From Artocarpus heterophyllus (lineage: Eukaryota > Streptophyta > Magnoliopsida > Rosales > Moraceae), in assembly GCA_025403435.1 (NCBI GenBank), contig CM046350.1, positions 23,623,661-23,687,660 of the forward strand: a stretch of 64,000 bases of DNA. Reading direction: 5' to 3'. Both the position numbers and the translations under genes were made by a program. The notes below the pieces were generated by a model. The model searched no databases and had not been told where the DNA came from. It saw only the letters and a list, made by a program, of their open reading frames with translations. This document shows positions 11,512 to 23,302 of the stretch, piece by piece. Numbering within the stretch: the first letter of the stretch is position 1; each line of letters opens with the position of its first letter.

Positions 11512-13230
11512 TCAAGCCCATGTTGCCATCAAAGACATGCCACCCGCACCCAAAAGTACTGCTGCATACGATTTGACCTGCAGCTTGATGCTGCCCTGCA
11601 ACTTTGGACCCATAAAATCTGCAGAGAGAAGATCAACCAAAGCCATGTAGATCAGAAGCCCTGCCGACGAAGCGTTAAGTAATCCGACAGTGATAAGCGC
11701 GCTTGGGCTGTTCTCTTTGTAGGTACTCGACAAGGCTACTCCAAGAGCTATGCCAAATGGAGTAGTTACCGAGAAAAAGAACACCATAATAGCCTTCTTC
11801 GGTAACTTGTATTCAGCCTGCATTAATTTTGTTATTATTTTTTATTTTTGTCAGAAAATGTTAGTTATGAAAATTTTGACTTGAACGGTTTTGAAAAAAT
11901 TGAATTAATTAAGAGTTATTGAAATTAATTTTTGTTCATTGATTTTTCGGGTACCTGTAGAATGCAACCACCTAGACCCATTCCTTCAAACATTTGGTGG
12001 AAGCAAAGGGCGGCAATAAGACCTTTTATTGAGCAAGTGTTGTTTGAGGCTCCAAGAGAAAGGCCGATTACAACCGAGTGAACAACTATTCCAAGTTCTA
12101 GTACCTGTGCATATGTACCAACGACTTTTGACATAAATAACAAAATGAATAAATATTATGTGCCAAACCAAAGATGAACTTCGCCTAGAACATATGTTAG
12201 AATAAAAAACTATGGTTAGTTTACATATTAAAGAGCTCAAGCTTTTAAAAAATTGATAAATAACTAACATAGTTTTAGAGCACGAGATCTTGAGTTCAAA
12301 CTAAACTGTCATTACATTTTGAGTATTAAGTACATTTCCAGCCCAGAGACAAGTTTTATTCTTTGCAACAAAAGAAAAATGTGTACTTTTTTATTAGAAA
12401 ACTAAAAAAAAAAAAAGAAAAGAAGAAGATGGCTCGTTAATACTCGTCGGTTTTAGCATATGCATACACATAAAAAGGTAGTAACACAAAATTTATACAT
12501 GATCACAAAATAAAGATAAAAAATTATTAAGGTGGGTGTGAAGTTAATTCACTCACTCGTGAGAATTTTATGTAGCAGTTATTAATTATTAGTATTAATA
12601 ATAATAAGAAAGATAACGAAATTAAGGGAAAAATATCAATAGGAATAATCTTACCATGGCAACAACACGATAACGAAGAAGCTGTGTCTCTTGAGGTCCT
12701 TCCTTGACAACTCCATGATGGTGTCCATGAAAATGTCCTCCGACATTAACAGCCATCTCATGGTCTCCCTCAGCAGTGATTCCAGCCTTACCTTTCTTGC
12801 TATATATAGCAGTGGCCAAGGAATCTACCATCAAAGTGACAATCGCTGATAACATGGCCACAAAGCCAGTGAAAGGGAACTTGTGCCACGGATTTTCCTT
12901 CAAGCAATCAGACCACAACATGTCGAACGATTTCGGCAAGACGTGCATGAACCCGGTGGCAAGAATGATGCCCGCCGCGAATGCCTTGGTGACGATGAAG
13001 AGATTCCGGTCGGGCTGTAGGGCCGGGACCCTCTTGGTGAACAGAGGGAGGCAGACGCCGACCATGCTCGTGATTAGAATCGTGACAATGGCGATGATTT
13101 TGAGTGGCAACGCCTCGTTCTTGTCATTGCAGGAGTTGTTCGACTGTGTGTTGCAGTCGTCCGGTTCTGAGTAAGCTAGGGAAGCCAAGAGGGAGAAAAG
13201 AAGGGAGAAAATGGTGATAACTTTGGCCAT
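11512..13230 (-). CDS. ZIP-family Fe/Zn transporter, IRT1-like (three exons)
   Basis: Exons, minus strand: 13230-12655, 12104-11955 and 11817-11512, all phase 0 with GT/AG borders, give 343 aa, the usual ZIP length. The product should be a plasma-membrane importer of Fe2+, Zn2+ and related divalent metals. Residues 1-20 look like a signal peptide; membrane segments lie near 42-64, 76-96 and 118-140, then a variable cytosolic loop with HFHGHHH (166-172), a metal-binding histidine cluster. Segment 4 (193-212) has the ZIP signature with H201, segment 5 (223-238) has H228 and E232 ([13 protein letters not shown]), the metal path residues. The C-terminus ends MSLMATWA. Sequence features fit the IRT1/IRT2/ZIP8/ZIP10 clade. 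The ATG at 13230 is preferred over one 27 bases upstream that would add a lysine run encoded by a poly(T) tract. No defect is visible. Confidence 0.93.
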
Positions 13231-13336
13231 CGTCTGTTTTTTTTTTTTTTTTGGCAACTCTTATTTCTTTTTATGCTACCAGAAGGGGTTGGAATTTGTC
13301 GGTTTCAGGCGCTGGAGTCTAATTCTTTGAGCTTGT

Positions 13337-13344
13337 TTATATAG
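13337..13344 (-). promoter_or_regulatory. TATA box of the ZIP gene
   Basis: The complement reads CTCTATATAAAC, about 110 bases upstream of the chosen ATG. Spacing fits a short 5' leader that includes the poly(A)/(T) tract just before the ATG. TE-derived DNA begins only about 170 bases further upstream. Confidence 0.65.
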
Positions 13345-13509
13345 AGGTCTGTACATCATTACGCGTTTATTAATTATTATTTGCTTCCGAGAATCTTGTA
13401 AAAATAATGTGGTGGAACACCTATTATTTTAGCAGGTATGATTTTATAAAATTTAATATAAAAAAGTGACAATTTAAGAATTTTATAGTATCTAGAATTT
13501 ACCAAGAGC

Positions 13510-14870
13510 TTTTGCAATTCTATTTAATTACAAAAACTGCCACCTTGGCATTTTCTGGCGAAGTCACCGAAGGAGACAAGGGCTTAGCTGCTCCTCACCT
13601 GCCCTGTCTCCTCAATTATTTTTTGTTCTTTTTATTCAGCTTTCTTCTCTCTTCCTCTCTCATGTCTCCCTCGTTCTCTCCCTGCTTCTGTAATCTCTCT
13701 CTTTTCTTTTCTTTCACAGAGAACCAAGCCAAAAACCAAGAGAACCTAAGATAGCCTTTCACAAAAATTCACAAACAACTTCTCACAAACTCAAAGATTG
13801 AGGAGGCTTAGACGTTTTCAAGATCAAGCCACTCTTTTGAGCTAAATTTTGAGGTTAGATTTCTAAAACTTTAATTTTCATTTTAAGTTGTATTTTGGTA
13901 TGAAAATTGTTAGAAATGTGTTTTTGATGTTTGTAGATGTTTATACAACATTTTGCAAATCTAAACGCCTTAAAAACTGAGCTGTGTTGTTTTGAGTTTG
14001 AGTATTTTGAAATTGAAACATGCTCTCGCATGAGTTTTGTAAAACTTAGAGTTTTGTGATTGAAATGTGATTCATGTATAAAGATTTGAAAGAAATGGTT
14101 TATAAGTGATTAAAACATGATATTTTAAGAGTTTTGTACATTCCTTATGGTCTGGGAATTGAAGAAACAAGTCAGATTGAGCTTTGGAGCTCAAAGTTCT
14201 CAGGAATGGAAAAAAACTTTGGTTTTCCAAATTTTTGGCTGGAGGCAGATTTGGAAGATCGGTAGGCCGAAACAACCGATAGGTTCGATAGGCCGAATTG
14301 GGAGTTCAGGAGGCTGAACCTACAATTCGGCAGGTCAAAGGTTGAACAGGACAGGCAGGTCAAACCTTGAAACTGATGGGCTAGCAAAAGGTCCAAAAAT
14401 AGCAGTTTTGTTTGGTAGGCGGGAAATAGTTGATCGATAGGTCGACCCGACGGTTCAAACATGATTATTTTCATCATTTTGAGGCTACGAAATGTTCTTG
14501 ATATTCAAATTTTGAATGTGGTTATTGTGTATTTCTAGGATAATGATGTACTTTGAATTCACGTGGTGAATTAATTTTCTAAGTTAAAAATTATCAGTGG
14601 ATATTTTGCAAGAAGTAGGGAATCTATTATCATCTTTTCTGAGGTTTTTATCGAATTAAAATTGGTTATTTACATTGCAAGATATATATGTATGTTGAAC
14701 AACTATTATATAATATCACCAATGAGACAATGAAATGAACTCGTCCTGTGTTATACAGCGAGGAATAAATTGATTTAACATGCGTTGCCATAAATTGATA
14801 AGCGTGGTTAAGAAAACTAACTCTATATATAACGATTGATTATATAGGAATGGTAAGACGTGAAGAGGGC
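13510..14870 (+). repeat. LTR-like debris with GGCCGA motifs
   Basis: 13525-13827 has an inverted, diverged copy at 24214-24530 (shared landmarks: TTACAAAAA..GCCA..TTGGCATT, a CT-rich stretch, TTCTCACAAACTCAA, GAGGCTTAGACGTTTTCAAGAT). 14240-14450 carries degenerate copies of the GGCAGGCCGAA motif that recurs in the copia LTRs. Long pyrimidine-rich and AT-rich composition resembles the transcribed part of plant LTRs, but no end, primer site or coding domain is visible, so the family is unknown. Short open frames here are not credible genes. Confidence 0.45.
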
Positions 14871-14879
14871 GGCTGTTAT

Positions 14880-16886
14880 TGTTGGAAAAATAGTACGCAG
14901 CGAAATGTTAAAATTTTTATATCAGAATATTTTCCAAAACACAAGTTTGACATGCTATATGCATAAATTAATCAGATCTTACTAACCTTTGTATGCCGAA
15001 AAGCTCCTGTAGTCTGTGAAGAGAAGTAACGTTCCAGAAGAGCCTCAACTAACTGGTCTTCTTTGCTATTCTCTATTTACCACTGGAGTGAGTGTGGGCT
15101 CACACGTATAGCTCTTTCACGAGGTGACTCTCCTTCCAACCAATCGAGAGAACCCAAAGCAAGTGTTCGTGATTTGTGAACAAAAGCTCTTAGGGAGTTT
15201 TTTGATTCTAACTAGCAGAGTATAACTCTTAATCTGTCAATTGATCTGAGTAACTCTTAAGACTTACTCCATTTATATAGAGGTTGGGCTTAGGATCAGT
15301 CCTTATCAGATTAGGTCTCAAAAACTCGAAACAAAATCAAGTTTGGATCAATATCTAATAAGATTCGCGTGGAAACGTGTAATCTTATCATTCTGCTCAT
15401 CGGCAGGCCGACCAGGCCCTATCGACAGGCCGAACATATGGATCGGCAGGCCAAACTACAGATTAAAATCTCCTTGAATCTTTTATTTTCCACACGAGAT
15501 TCTATAGAATAAAGTCTCAGTTTTAATTCCAATAACCCAATAGAGAAGTTATCTGATCAAAACAACTTTATCTACATAATCTCTAAGAAAATAAATCAAT
15601 TCCCAATAATTCTACAAGTTTATCTTGATCTAATTTATCCAAAATTAAAACAACTGTTAAACAGACAAGAATTATCCGATCCCAATAATTCAACAAGTTT
15701 ATCTTGAATCAGTTTTATCACAAAATTAATTCAACTGATAAACAGACATGAATTATCTAATTCTTCCAAATTTCAACCAATATATCCAACATAAGTTACC
15801 AATTATTGGAAAAGCACGCCGTATCGTTACAGGATGTTGTGAGCTAGCAAAGAGGACCAAATGGACCTATATAGTTCAAGCTCCCGATAATTATGAAACC
15901 CAATATCCCAGATATACATTTCATAATTATCAACTCCAACGTTACTCCACTAAAAGCTTGGAGCTGCACTCTCGAACTACATAGAATTACGAAGCCCGTA
16001 TAGCTAAGTCTCCATGACATATAATAGCGTATCGTATCCTCATATGATAATCCATAATCGGCTTAAGGATAAGTTTTTTCTTACCTTCCCGATTATTTTT
16101 ATCCTACGTTCCATTATCTCACCATTAGAAAACTTACCATCCAAAGACAGTATACCATTCGGTTACACCTATGTATCCAAATCGTTGAGCGCTCCAGTTT
16201 TTCAATTACAGGATAACGCATATAAGAGGATATCATTACTCCTGAAGAGGAGCTATGGATTCCATATCTATGAATAATAAGTCTACGCTATCAAGAGTCA
16301 TGCCTCCAATGTACCGGTATGCATACCACTATTAAGATGTAGGTGTTACCCTTTGGTACATCAAAAGACACAAGTCAAGACAACGGGCCCACTATTCATC
16401 TCAAGATTAAGATACAATACAAATGATTGTCTAAAGTGAATCAATTTGCCAAGATAGAATTATTAATCCAAATCAATTCACTTTATGTCCCGATCCAACA
16501 CATCGTCACTTATGACAACGTGCCAATGTTTCTATTCACGGAGTCCACCTCCGATGGTCAAGACAAACCATCTCCTAATTGGGATATAGACAACATAACA
16601 ATCTTTACATGAACAAAGTGCCCAACTTTATTCCCTCGATTGTAGATCTTATGATTTAGACCATCACCTTAAGAATCGTGTCTTCCACATAATCTGTCCA
16701 TCATATGCCCAATTCTTAAGGTTTAGACCAACAGTCTTAGACTACTATTTGCTTAACATACATTCAACAAATATGAACATAAAGAGGACAAGATTTGGTA
16801 TATAAACAATGAATAAATTCTTTATTGATAAAAACGTCTCCAAAAACATATTACATTTTTACTCCTTAAGGCATACATGTCTAACA
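14880..16886 (-). repeat. 3' LTR of copia element A
   Basis: On the minus strand it starts TGTTAGACATGTATGCC and ends ...TTTTTCCAACA, 2007 bp, aligning along its length with the LTRs of element B. A TATA box complement lies at 15272-15279, and TCGGCAGGCCGA-type motifs at 15400-15470, upstream of the TATA box in the element's orientation. Several open frames (for example 16014-16277) recur in other LTR copies and are not genes. Confidence 0.9.
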
Positions 16887-16899
16887 ATCTCCCACTTGC
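16887..16899 (-). other. Polypurine tract of copia element A
   Basis: The complement reads GCAAGTGGGAGAT, directly next to the TGTTAG start of the 3' LTR and just after the RNase H stop. Such tracts prime plus-strand DNA synthesis. The same sequence stands at the matching site in element B. Confidence 0.8.
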
Positions 16900-16900
16900 A

Positions 16901-18415
16901 CTAAGTGAGTAAATATGACAAATCTCGCATCCCCATAGCTTCCACATGCCTCTCGAAGACTCTCCTAGTAAGTGTCTTCGTAAATGGATCAGCTAAATTG
17001 TCCTCCGACGCGATCTTACACACCGTGACATGCCCGCACTCAATGAAGTCCTTTATCACATGATACTTCTGATCAATATGCTTATTCTTCTTGTGAAATC
17101 TTGGTTCTTTAGCATTAGCTACCACTGTACTGTTATCACAGTACAGTGATACCGTCTTATCCATACTAGGAACTAACTCAAGATCCCCAAGGAACTTACG
17201 GAGCCATACTGCTTCTTTCGAAGCATCACTAGCTGCCACATACTCAGCCTCCATCATTGAATTCGAAGTGCAATCTTGTTTAACACTTCTCCAACTGATG
17301 GCATCGCCACCCAGAGTAAACACAAAACCCGAAGTCAATTTCCTAGAATCCAAACAAGATTGAAAATCGAAATCAGTATATCCTAGACGAGTTAAGTCCT
17401 CACCCAAATATACAAGCATACACCCTCGAGTCCTTCTCAGGTACTTGAAAATATGCTTTACCGCAACCCAATGGTTCGGTCTTGGATCCGCTGAAATCAA
17501 CTTACAATCCTGACCGCATAACTAATATCTGGTCGTGTGCAAAGCATAGCATATATGAGACTACCTATTGCCGAAGCATAAGGCACATTCTTCATGTATT
17601 CTCTTTCTTCATAAGACTTTAGAGAGTCTTTCTTAGAAAGAGTAATTCTAGACCTAGATGGTTGTCCACCTTTCTTGGAATCCTGCATTGCAAACCTCTT
17701 GAGAATTTTATCTATGTAGCCGGCTTGGGACAAAGCTATCATTTTGTTCTTCATATCCTGAAAGATCTGGATACCGAGAACAAAATTAGCCTCACCCAAG
17801 TCCTTCATGTCAAACTGCCTGGTCAACCGTAATTTGATTGATGACAATGCCCCAATGTCATTGCCAATTAGCAGAATGTCATCTACATAGAGCAGTAGAA
17901 AAACCACCTTTTGAATCCTTGATGTGTTTGTAAACACATGGCTCATCCACATTTTGTGAGAACCCATAAGTCTTGATCACCTGATCAAATCTTATGTTCC
18001 AAGAACGAGAAGCCTACTTAAGTCTATAAATTGACTTTAGCAGTTGGACCCGTGACCTTGAACCTGTTTGGTTGTTCCACATAAATGGACTCATCAAGAC
18101 AGCCATTCAGAAAAGCCATCCTGACATCCATCTGCCAAATCTCGTAGTCGAGAGCAGCAGCTATCCAGATGGACTTAAGCATGCCTACAGGCAAAAAGGT
18201 TTCCTCATAATCGATTCCTTCCTTTTGCGTATAACCATTAGCTACCAGTCTAGCCTTAAAGGTTTCGACCTTTCCATCCACTCCTCTTCTCCTCGTGTAG
18301 ATCCACTTACACCCTATGGGTTTTACCGCTTCGGGAAGATCCACAAGCTCCTAGACCAGATTAGTCTCCATAGACTTCATCTTAATGTTCATGGCCTCTG
18401 TCCAAAGTTTTGAAT
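16901..18415 (-). pseudogene. Copia A reverse transcriptase and RNase H
   Basis: The N-terminal part of reverse transcriptase ([46 protein letters not shown]) occupies 18344-18024; the second part holds the YVDD active site (17878-17889) and the copia signature ALCTRPDISYAV; RNase H (17500-16901) has GYTDFDFQSCLDSRK, AEYVAASDASKEAVWLR and SLYCDNSTVVANAKEP and ends next to the purine tract. Frames change near 18020 and 17500 and a few stops interrupt them. Length and order match element B. Confidence 0.9.
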
Positions 18416-20753
18416 CTACATCCTCCATACTTCTGCATAAGTATAAGGATCCCTGTCATGTTCAGGATCCCTGTCATGTTCATTCGATTCAGCCAAAAAG
18501 ACCTCTCCATTGAACATATACCTCTTAGGTTGACGGCCGATCCTCCCACTACACCGAAGCCTTTGAGGTTGTTGTTCAGGTTTGTTTGGTTTTTCTACAC
18601 TGATCGAAACGGTTTCATTCAAAACCTCCGAAGTGATTGGATCACTCTTTAACTCCTCAAGCATCACTTTGCTTCGAGGTTTAAAGTCGTCCATGTAACT
18701 CTCCTCAAGGAAAGTTGCATTAGTTGAAACCATGACTTTATTTTCCTTTGGGTTATAGAAATAACCCCCTTTACTCCCTTTTGGATATCCTACAAACACG
18801 CAAACTTTCGAACGTGCTTTCAACTTATTCAGATCCTTAAACAGGACATGAGCCGGACATCCTCATATGCGAATATGGTTTAAGGATATCTTCATACTCG
18901 TCCATAACTCGTGAGAAGTTTTAGGTAGGGCTGTACAAAAACCGCCCTGCACCCGCCAACCGCCCGTGCCCGTGCCCGCCCATCTCAAAAAAAGCAGGTT
19001 TACGTTAGCAACCCACTGGTGGGCGGGTTCAACCTGCCTACCAATATATTCGGTGGGCGGGTTTGGTTTTAAGTTTTTGAGGGCGGGTTTAACCCGCACC
19101 CACCGGCCTATATATTTTTTTAAAAAAACTTATCATTTATTTGATTTTGTTCTTATTTTAGAGATGATTGAACAATCCAACACTTCAAGCATGGGCTCGG
19201 CTACCTCTTGACATATTAGAAATTAGAAATTCTCCTATTATTTTGTGAAGTGATCAAAATTACAATCAAGTAAGTTAGTAGAGAAAGCCCTAAAAGAAAA
19301 AAAACACTTGACTTTGTTCATCATTTCATTTGTAGCATTCTATTATTTTCGAACCCAGTGAATAAGCTTTAATCTTTATGGACTCTTGACTTTATTCATC
19401 ACTTTATATGTAGTTGATGTTTCTTGTTGCAGTAAATAATTATGTTTCTTAATTTGTACTTTTGAATATGGTCACTGTCTTTAAGCATCAAACTTGTTGG
19501 GAATGCTTTATGTATTATCATCTTATATTTTCTACAAATTTTCTTCACTTTCTAAAAAAAAGGTCCAAAAAATTACATTGGGCAATAGTATAGGTCTAAA
19601 CCGCCTCAACCCGCCCGCACCCGCCCGCAACCACCCAAAACCAAACCAAAACCGCCCGCCATGTGGTGGGCAGTTTGCAGGTTGGTTAATCGCCAACCTG
19701 CCATCCAAAAAAACGGCACCGCACTCGCCCAAAAATCATCAAACTACCCGCCGTTCACCCCTAGTTTTAGGGACCGATTTTGAAGGCACATTGTTCAAAA
19801 GATAACATGCGATTTGTAGTGCATATCCCCAACAGGATAAACGCAATGATGAATAACTCATCATGGACCTAACCATGTCCAACAAAGTCCTATTTCTTCT
19901 CTCCGCTACGCCATTCTGCTACGGAGTGCCCGGCGTAGTCAAATGGGATAAAATCCCATTCTCTAATAAGTGTCCCAAGAACTCATCAAAAAGGTATTCC
20001 CCACCTCGATCGGATCGAAGTGCCTTTATGGGTCTACCCAATTGCTTTTCTACTTCAGCCTAAAACTCCATGAACTTGTCAAAAGTTTCACTTTTGTAGT
20101 GCATCAGGTACACATACCCATATCTTGAGTAATCGTCAATAAAAGTGATGAAGTACTCATACCCTCCTCGTGCCTAGATGTTCAACGGTCTACAAACATC
20201 ACTATGCACAAGTTCTAGAACCCCTTCAACCCTGTTGCCCTTAGACCTGAATGGTCTTTTGGTCATTTTACCCTCCAAACAAGATTCACATTGAGGTATA
20301 GATTTCACCTTCAAGTGACTTAAAGGTCTATCCCTTACCAACCTTTGAATCCTATTCAGGTTAATATGACCAAGGTGCAAATGCCAAAGATAAGTCTTAT
20401 TAGAGTAAGAAGTTTTAAGTCTTTTAGAGTTATTATCATTCATCTCAAGCATTAAGCAATAATTCCATCTTAGGTTTGATAAAATATAGATTATTTTGCA
20501 TCCATCCAGAACAAATAAAAGATTTATTTTTACGAATCACCACTTTGTCATTAAAAGAAACTAAATAGGAGTCTTTGAATAAACAAGATACATAAATTAA
20601 ATTCCTTTTAAATTTAGGAACATAAAAACAATCTTGCAAAAATAAATTCCTATAATTATCAAAATAAAGATGGACGTCTCCCACTACTTCCGCTGAGACC
20701 AAGGATCCATCGCCCATCCGAAGCGTGAAGTCCTCATGCAGCAGACTTCTCAT
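18416..20753 (-). pseudogene. Copia A integrase, split by a hAT insertion
   Basis: 20452-20174 gives the zinc-binding N-terminus (LWHLHLGHINLNR ... CESCLEGKMTKRPF) and VHSDVCRPLNI with the first catalytic aspartate. The catalytic core continues in broken frames to 19772, is interrupted by the foreign DNA at 18926-19763, and resumes with the copia C-terminal part ([19 protein letters not shown], 18823-18416). The 20753-20445 segment before it (GDVHLYFDNYRN, FYVPKFKRNLIYVSCLF) is the linker between protease and integrase. Comparison with the uninterrupted copy in element B shows what was split. Confidence 0.88.
18926..19763 (+). mobile_element. Non-autonomous hAT element inserted in copia A integrase
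   Basis: An 838-bp insert is flanked by perfect 8-bp target duplications GTTTTAGG (18918-18925 and 19764-19771), the size made by hAT transposases. The ends are short imperfect inverted repeats, TAGGGCTGTAC at the left and the complement of GTTCACCCCTA at the right. Near both ends lie many CCCGCC / GGGCGGGTT repeats (18945-19110 and 19605-19755), typical subterminal motif clusters, while the middle is AT-rich. No transposase is encoded. It must be younger than the copia insertion. Confidence 0.9.
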
Positions 20754-20765
20754 TTCTTTGAATCC

Positions 20766-21686
20766 CTACAGAGAAACACAAATATGATTAGTTGCACCGG
20801 AATCTATGACCCAAATGTCACTAGATTCCTCAACCAAACAAGTTTCTAAATATAGAAGATCACACCAACCTCCTTTGGAAAGGAAGTCCTTGCAATGCTT
20901 CTTGATATGCCCGACCTTTCCACAGAAGAAGCACTTAAGCTTTTTCGGGTTCTTCTTCTTCTTCTTCTTGCTCTTGATGGTAGCAGGAATAGAAGACTTC
21001 CTATTTTTGGCCCGTTGCTTCTTTCCATTCCCAGAGTTAGGATTGGAACCAAAAGCAGCTACCATGTTAGCCTCACCACCCGCAGGAGACTCTCTGTTCA
21101 GTAGTTTGAACTCTTGTAAATGTTTCACCAATTCTGTTAAGGTCATATTCCATCTATTGCTTAAATTAAAAGTAGCTCTAAACGGAATAAATTCATTTGG
21201 CAAAGTCTCAAAGACCATAGTCATCTGAGTTTCAACATCGATGTCGGCTCCATTGGTTTAAGCCTTAGCGAGGTAACTCATGACCAACATATGCTCCTTT
21301 ACAGATGCCCTCGGCCTCTGTCTACAGTTTAGAAGTTTTCGAAGCGTCCCTTGCCTCTTTGTTGTGGCCTGGCCTCCAAACATGTCCTCAAGATTATCCA
21401 AGATCTGCTTTGCAGTCTCATAATCCTGATGTTGAGCCTGCAGCACATTATTCATGCTGGACATAACATACCAGCAGGCCTAATCATTAGCATCTTTCCA
21501 GCGATCATACGCTTGGAATTGCTCATTAGTTGAGTCTCCCATAGGCTCAGGAGGATAAGGGGTTGTCAGTACATATTTCAGTTTCTCAAAGGACAGGACG
21601 ATATCTAGGTTTTGTTTTCAATCATTATCGTTCTCTCCGGTTAATAGGTTTTTGCCCAGTATCGATGATAAAGCATTTTCAGATAT
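20766..21686 (-). pseudogene. Copia A gag and protease
   Basis: Gag shows the copia core (LQAQHQDYETAKQILDNL, DMFGGQATTKRQGTLRKLL, KEHMLVMSYLAKA), a lysine/arginine stretch and a CCHC zinc knuckle CFFCGKVGHIKKHC at about 20892-20933, which binds the RNA genome. The protease motif DSGATNHIC lies at 20778-20804. The start codon seen in element B is ATA here (21684-21686), and stops interrupt the N-terminal part and the region near 21255, so no protein is made from the normal start. Confidence 0.88.
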
Positions 21687-23288
21687 TTTTAATTTATAAT
21701 AAAGAATCATATACCAAACATAAGCAAACATATGATAACAATTTAGTAAGATAACACAATCATGTAAAAATACATACAAATGTGTTTATGTGTCAAAACC
21801 TTGAAAATATCACAACCTTACAATGATAATTCCCAACTCAAAATTCAACAAGCTCCTAGGGGAGTCATGCCAAATTCAATCAGGAACACAGATCCCCTCC
21901 TGATTAATATATGCCATCTAGGACCCGTATGATCTAGTATTATTAATAATCATTTCTTTGGCCATTAATTTTATTAACAAAGCTCCTAGGGGAGGTTAAT
22001 AATAAAATTAACATGAGTGTATAACTATCGTTTCAATATTTTATCCATGATTTATAATCACCACCTAGGGGTGTGTAACCATAAATCATGCTAAATTACC
22101 TTATCCTCTCAGATTTCCAATCTGGTATATGATAGAAATCTCTTCCTAGGGGTCAAGACCACCATGTTCTGCCTATAGATCAATGATGGAGGCCTTAAGT
22201 TCTCTCTTCAAAAACCTTCTCCCACTCAATCTTTTGAAACTAAGGTTTTATTTTAAGATCATGCATGAACAATTTTAATATGAGCAGCACTCCCTATTTT
22301 ATATGACATGTTATCAATATACATGGCAAATCATATTATAATGCAGACAAGCAAAGCAATCAAGGAAAGCTACAAGCAAAATAATAATAACCGTAATATT
22401 ATGGCTCCACCCTAGAGAATAGAAAACTAAGATTACAAGAGAATAATCGAGACATTTATCGATTCTTCATCTTCATGTAATGCCCATCTTCAAGTCTTCA
22501 ATCCTGTATGAATCGAATACTTTATATTTTCAATCATATCCAAATTTAATGTCTCTCAGAATTGTCCCAAAAATAAAATTAAAACTGTATTGAAAACTGC
22601 ACCTTTTCTAGAAAAATTTCTACCTGTCAGTCGGCATGCCGATCTGGGTGATCGGCCTGCTGATCATGCTCCATCGGCCTGCCGACACATGAAAGTTCCA
22701 CCTGATTTCTGCCCCACTGACGGCTTGTCGAACCTCACGTTCGGCCTGCCGATCTGTGACCATCGGCCTGCCGAACTGGAGGGTTCGGCATGCCTACAGA
22801 GCAGAAATCTCTCATTCCAGAAAATACAATTTTTAATACAATTCATCAATTTTATTTTCAACAATTCAAAAACATAAAATTAGAGACTCAGGAAATACCT
22901 AAGAGAGCCATCATCATTCTTCTAGATCCGTTTTCTCTGAATAATTATTTAATTACAAAATTATTACAAATTTAAAAATAAATAATAATTCCTAGACGGA
23001 GATGATAGTCCGCCATCTAATTACATGAAAAACCTATATACATATTCTAACCTCTAAGGAACCATAACCGGTATAAATTAATTAATTAATAATTAATTAA
23101 ATCATAATTTAATCAATCATAATTAATTAATAAACATTCACCATATAATCCATGACAACATAAAATATATATATAAACCTAGAGTGCCAACTCTCTATAA
23201 AATTAAATTTAAGCATAGGAGAGATTAAGATCACAAAATTTATACATATAGCATGATCACAAACTCGTAAATTTATATAAATACCATG
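21687..23288 (-). other. Leader of copia element A between primer site and gag
   Basis: A 1.6-kb non-coding leader, colinear with 30894-32543 of element B. It includes a block with several TCGGCCTGCCGA-type motifs (22622-22800), an ordered set of CCTAGGGG-containing segments (21855-22160), and poly-AT repeats near 23080. Such leaders hold the packaging signal; no protein coding is evident. Confidence 0.7.
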
Positions 23289-23300
23289 GCTCTTATACCA
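23289..23300 (-). other. Primer binding site of copia element A (variant)
   Basis: The complement reads TGGTATAAGAGC, two bases inside the LTR end. The usual plant copia site TGGTATCAGAGC, complementary to initiator tRNA-Met, stands at the same place in element B; this copy has one mismatch (C to A). Confidence 0.8.
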
Positions 23301-23302
23301 AT

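Noticed and set aside
13231..13257. Upstream ATG giving the ZIP protein an MPKKKKKQT start
   Set aside because: The lysines are encoded by a poly(T) tract; the ATG at 13230 starts a normal signal peptide.
13512..13754. 80-codon plus-strand frame upstream of the ZIP gene
   Set aside because: Lies in a CT-rich repeat that has an inverted copy at 24214-24530; serine/leucine/phenylalanine-rich composition artefact.
16014..16277. 87-codon frame MTYNSVSYPHMIIHN..., also seen at 29454-29717 and 37118-37381
   Set aside because: It lies in the LTRs of copia elements; recurrence comes from LTR copies, and no transcript start or domain supports a gene.
18966..19211. Frames within the GGGCGGGTT-rich insertion
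   Set aside because: They translate subterminal repeats of a non-autonomous hAT element and have stops between copies.
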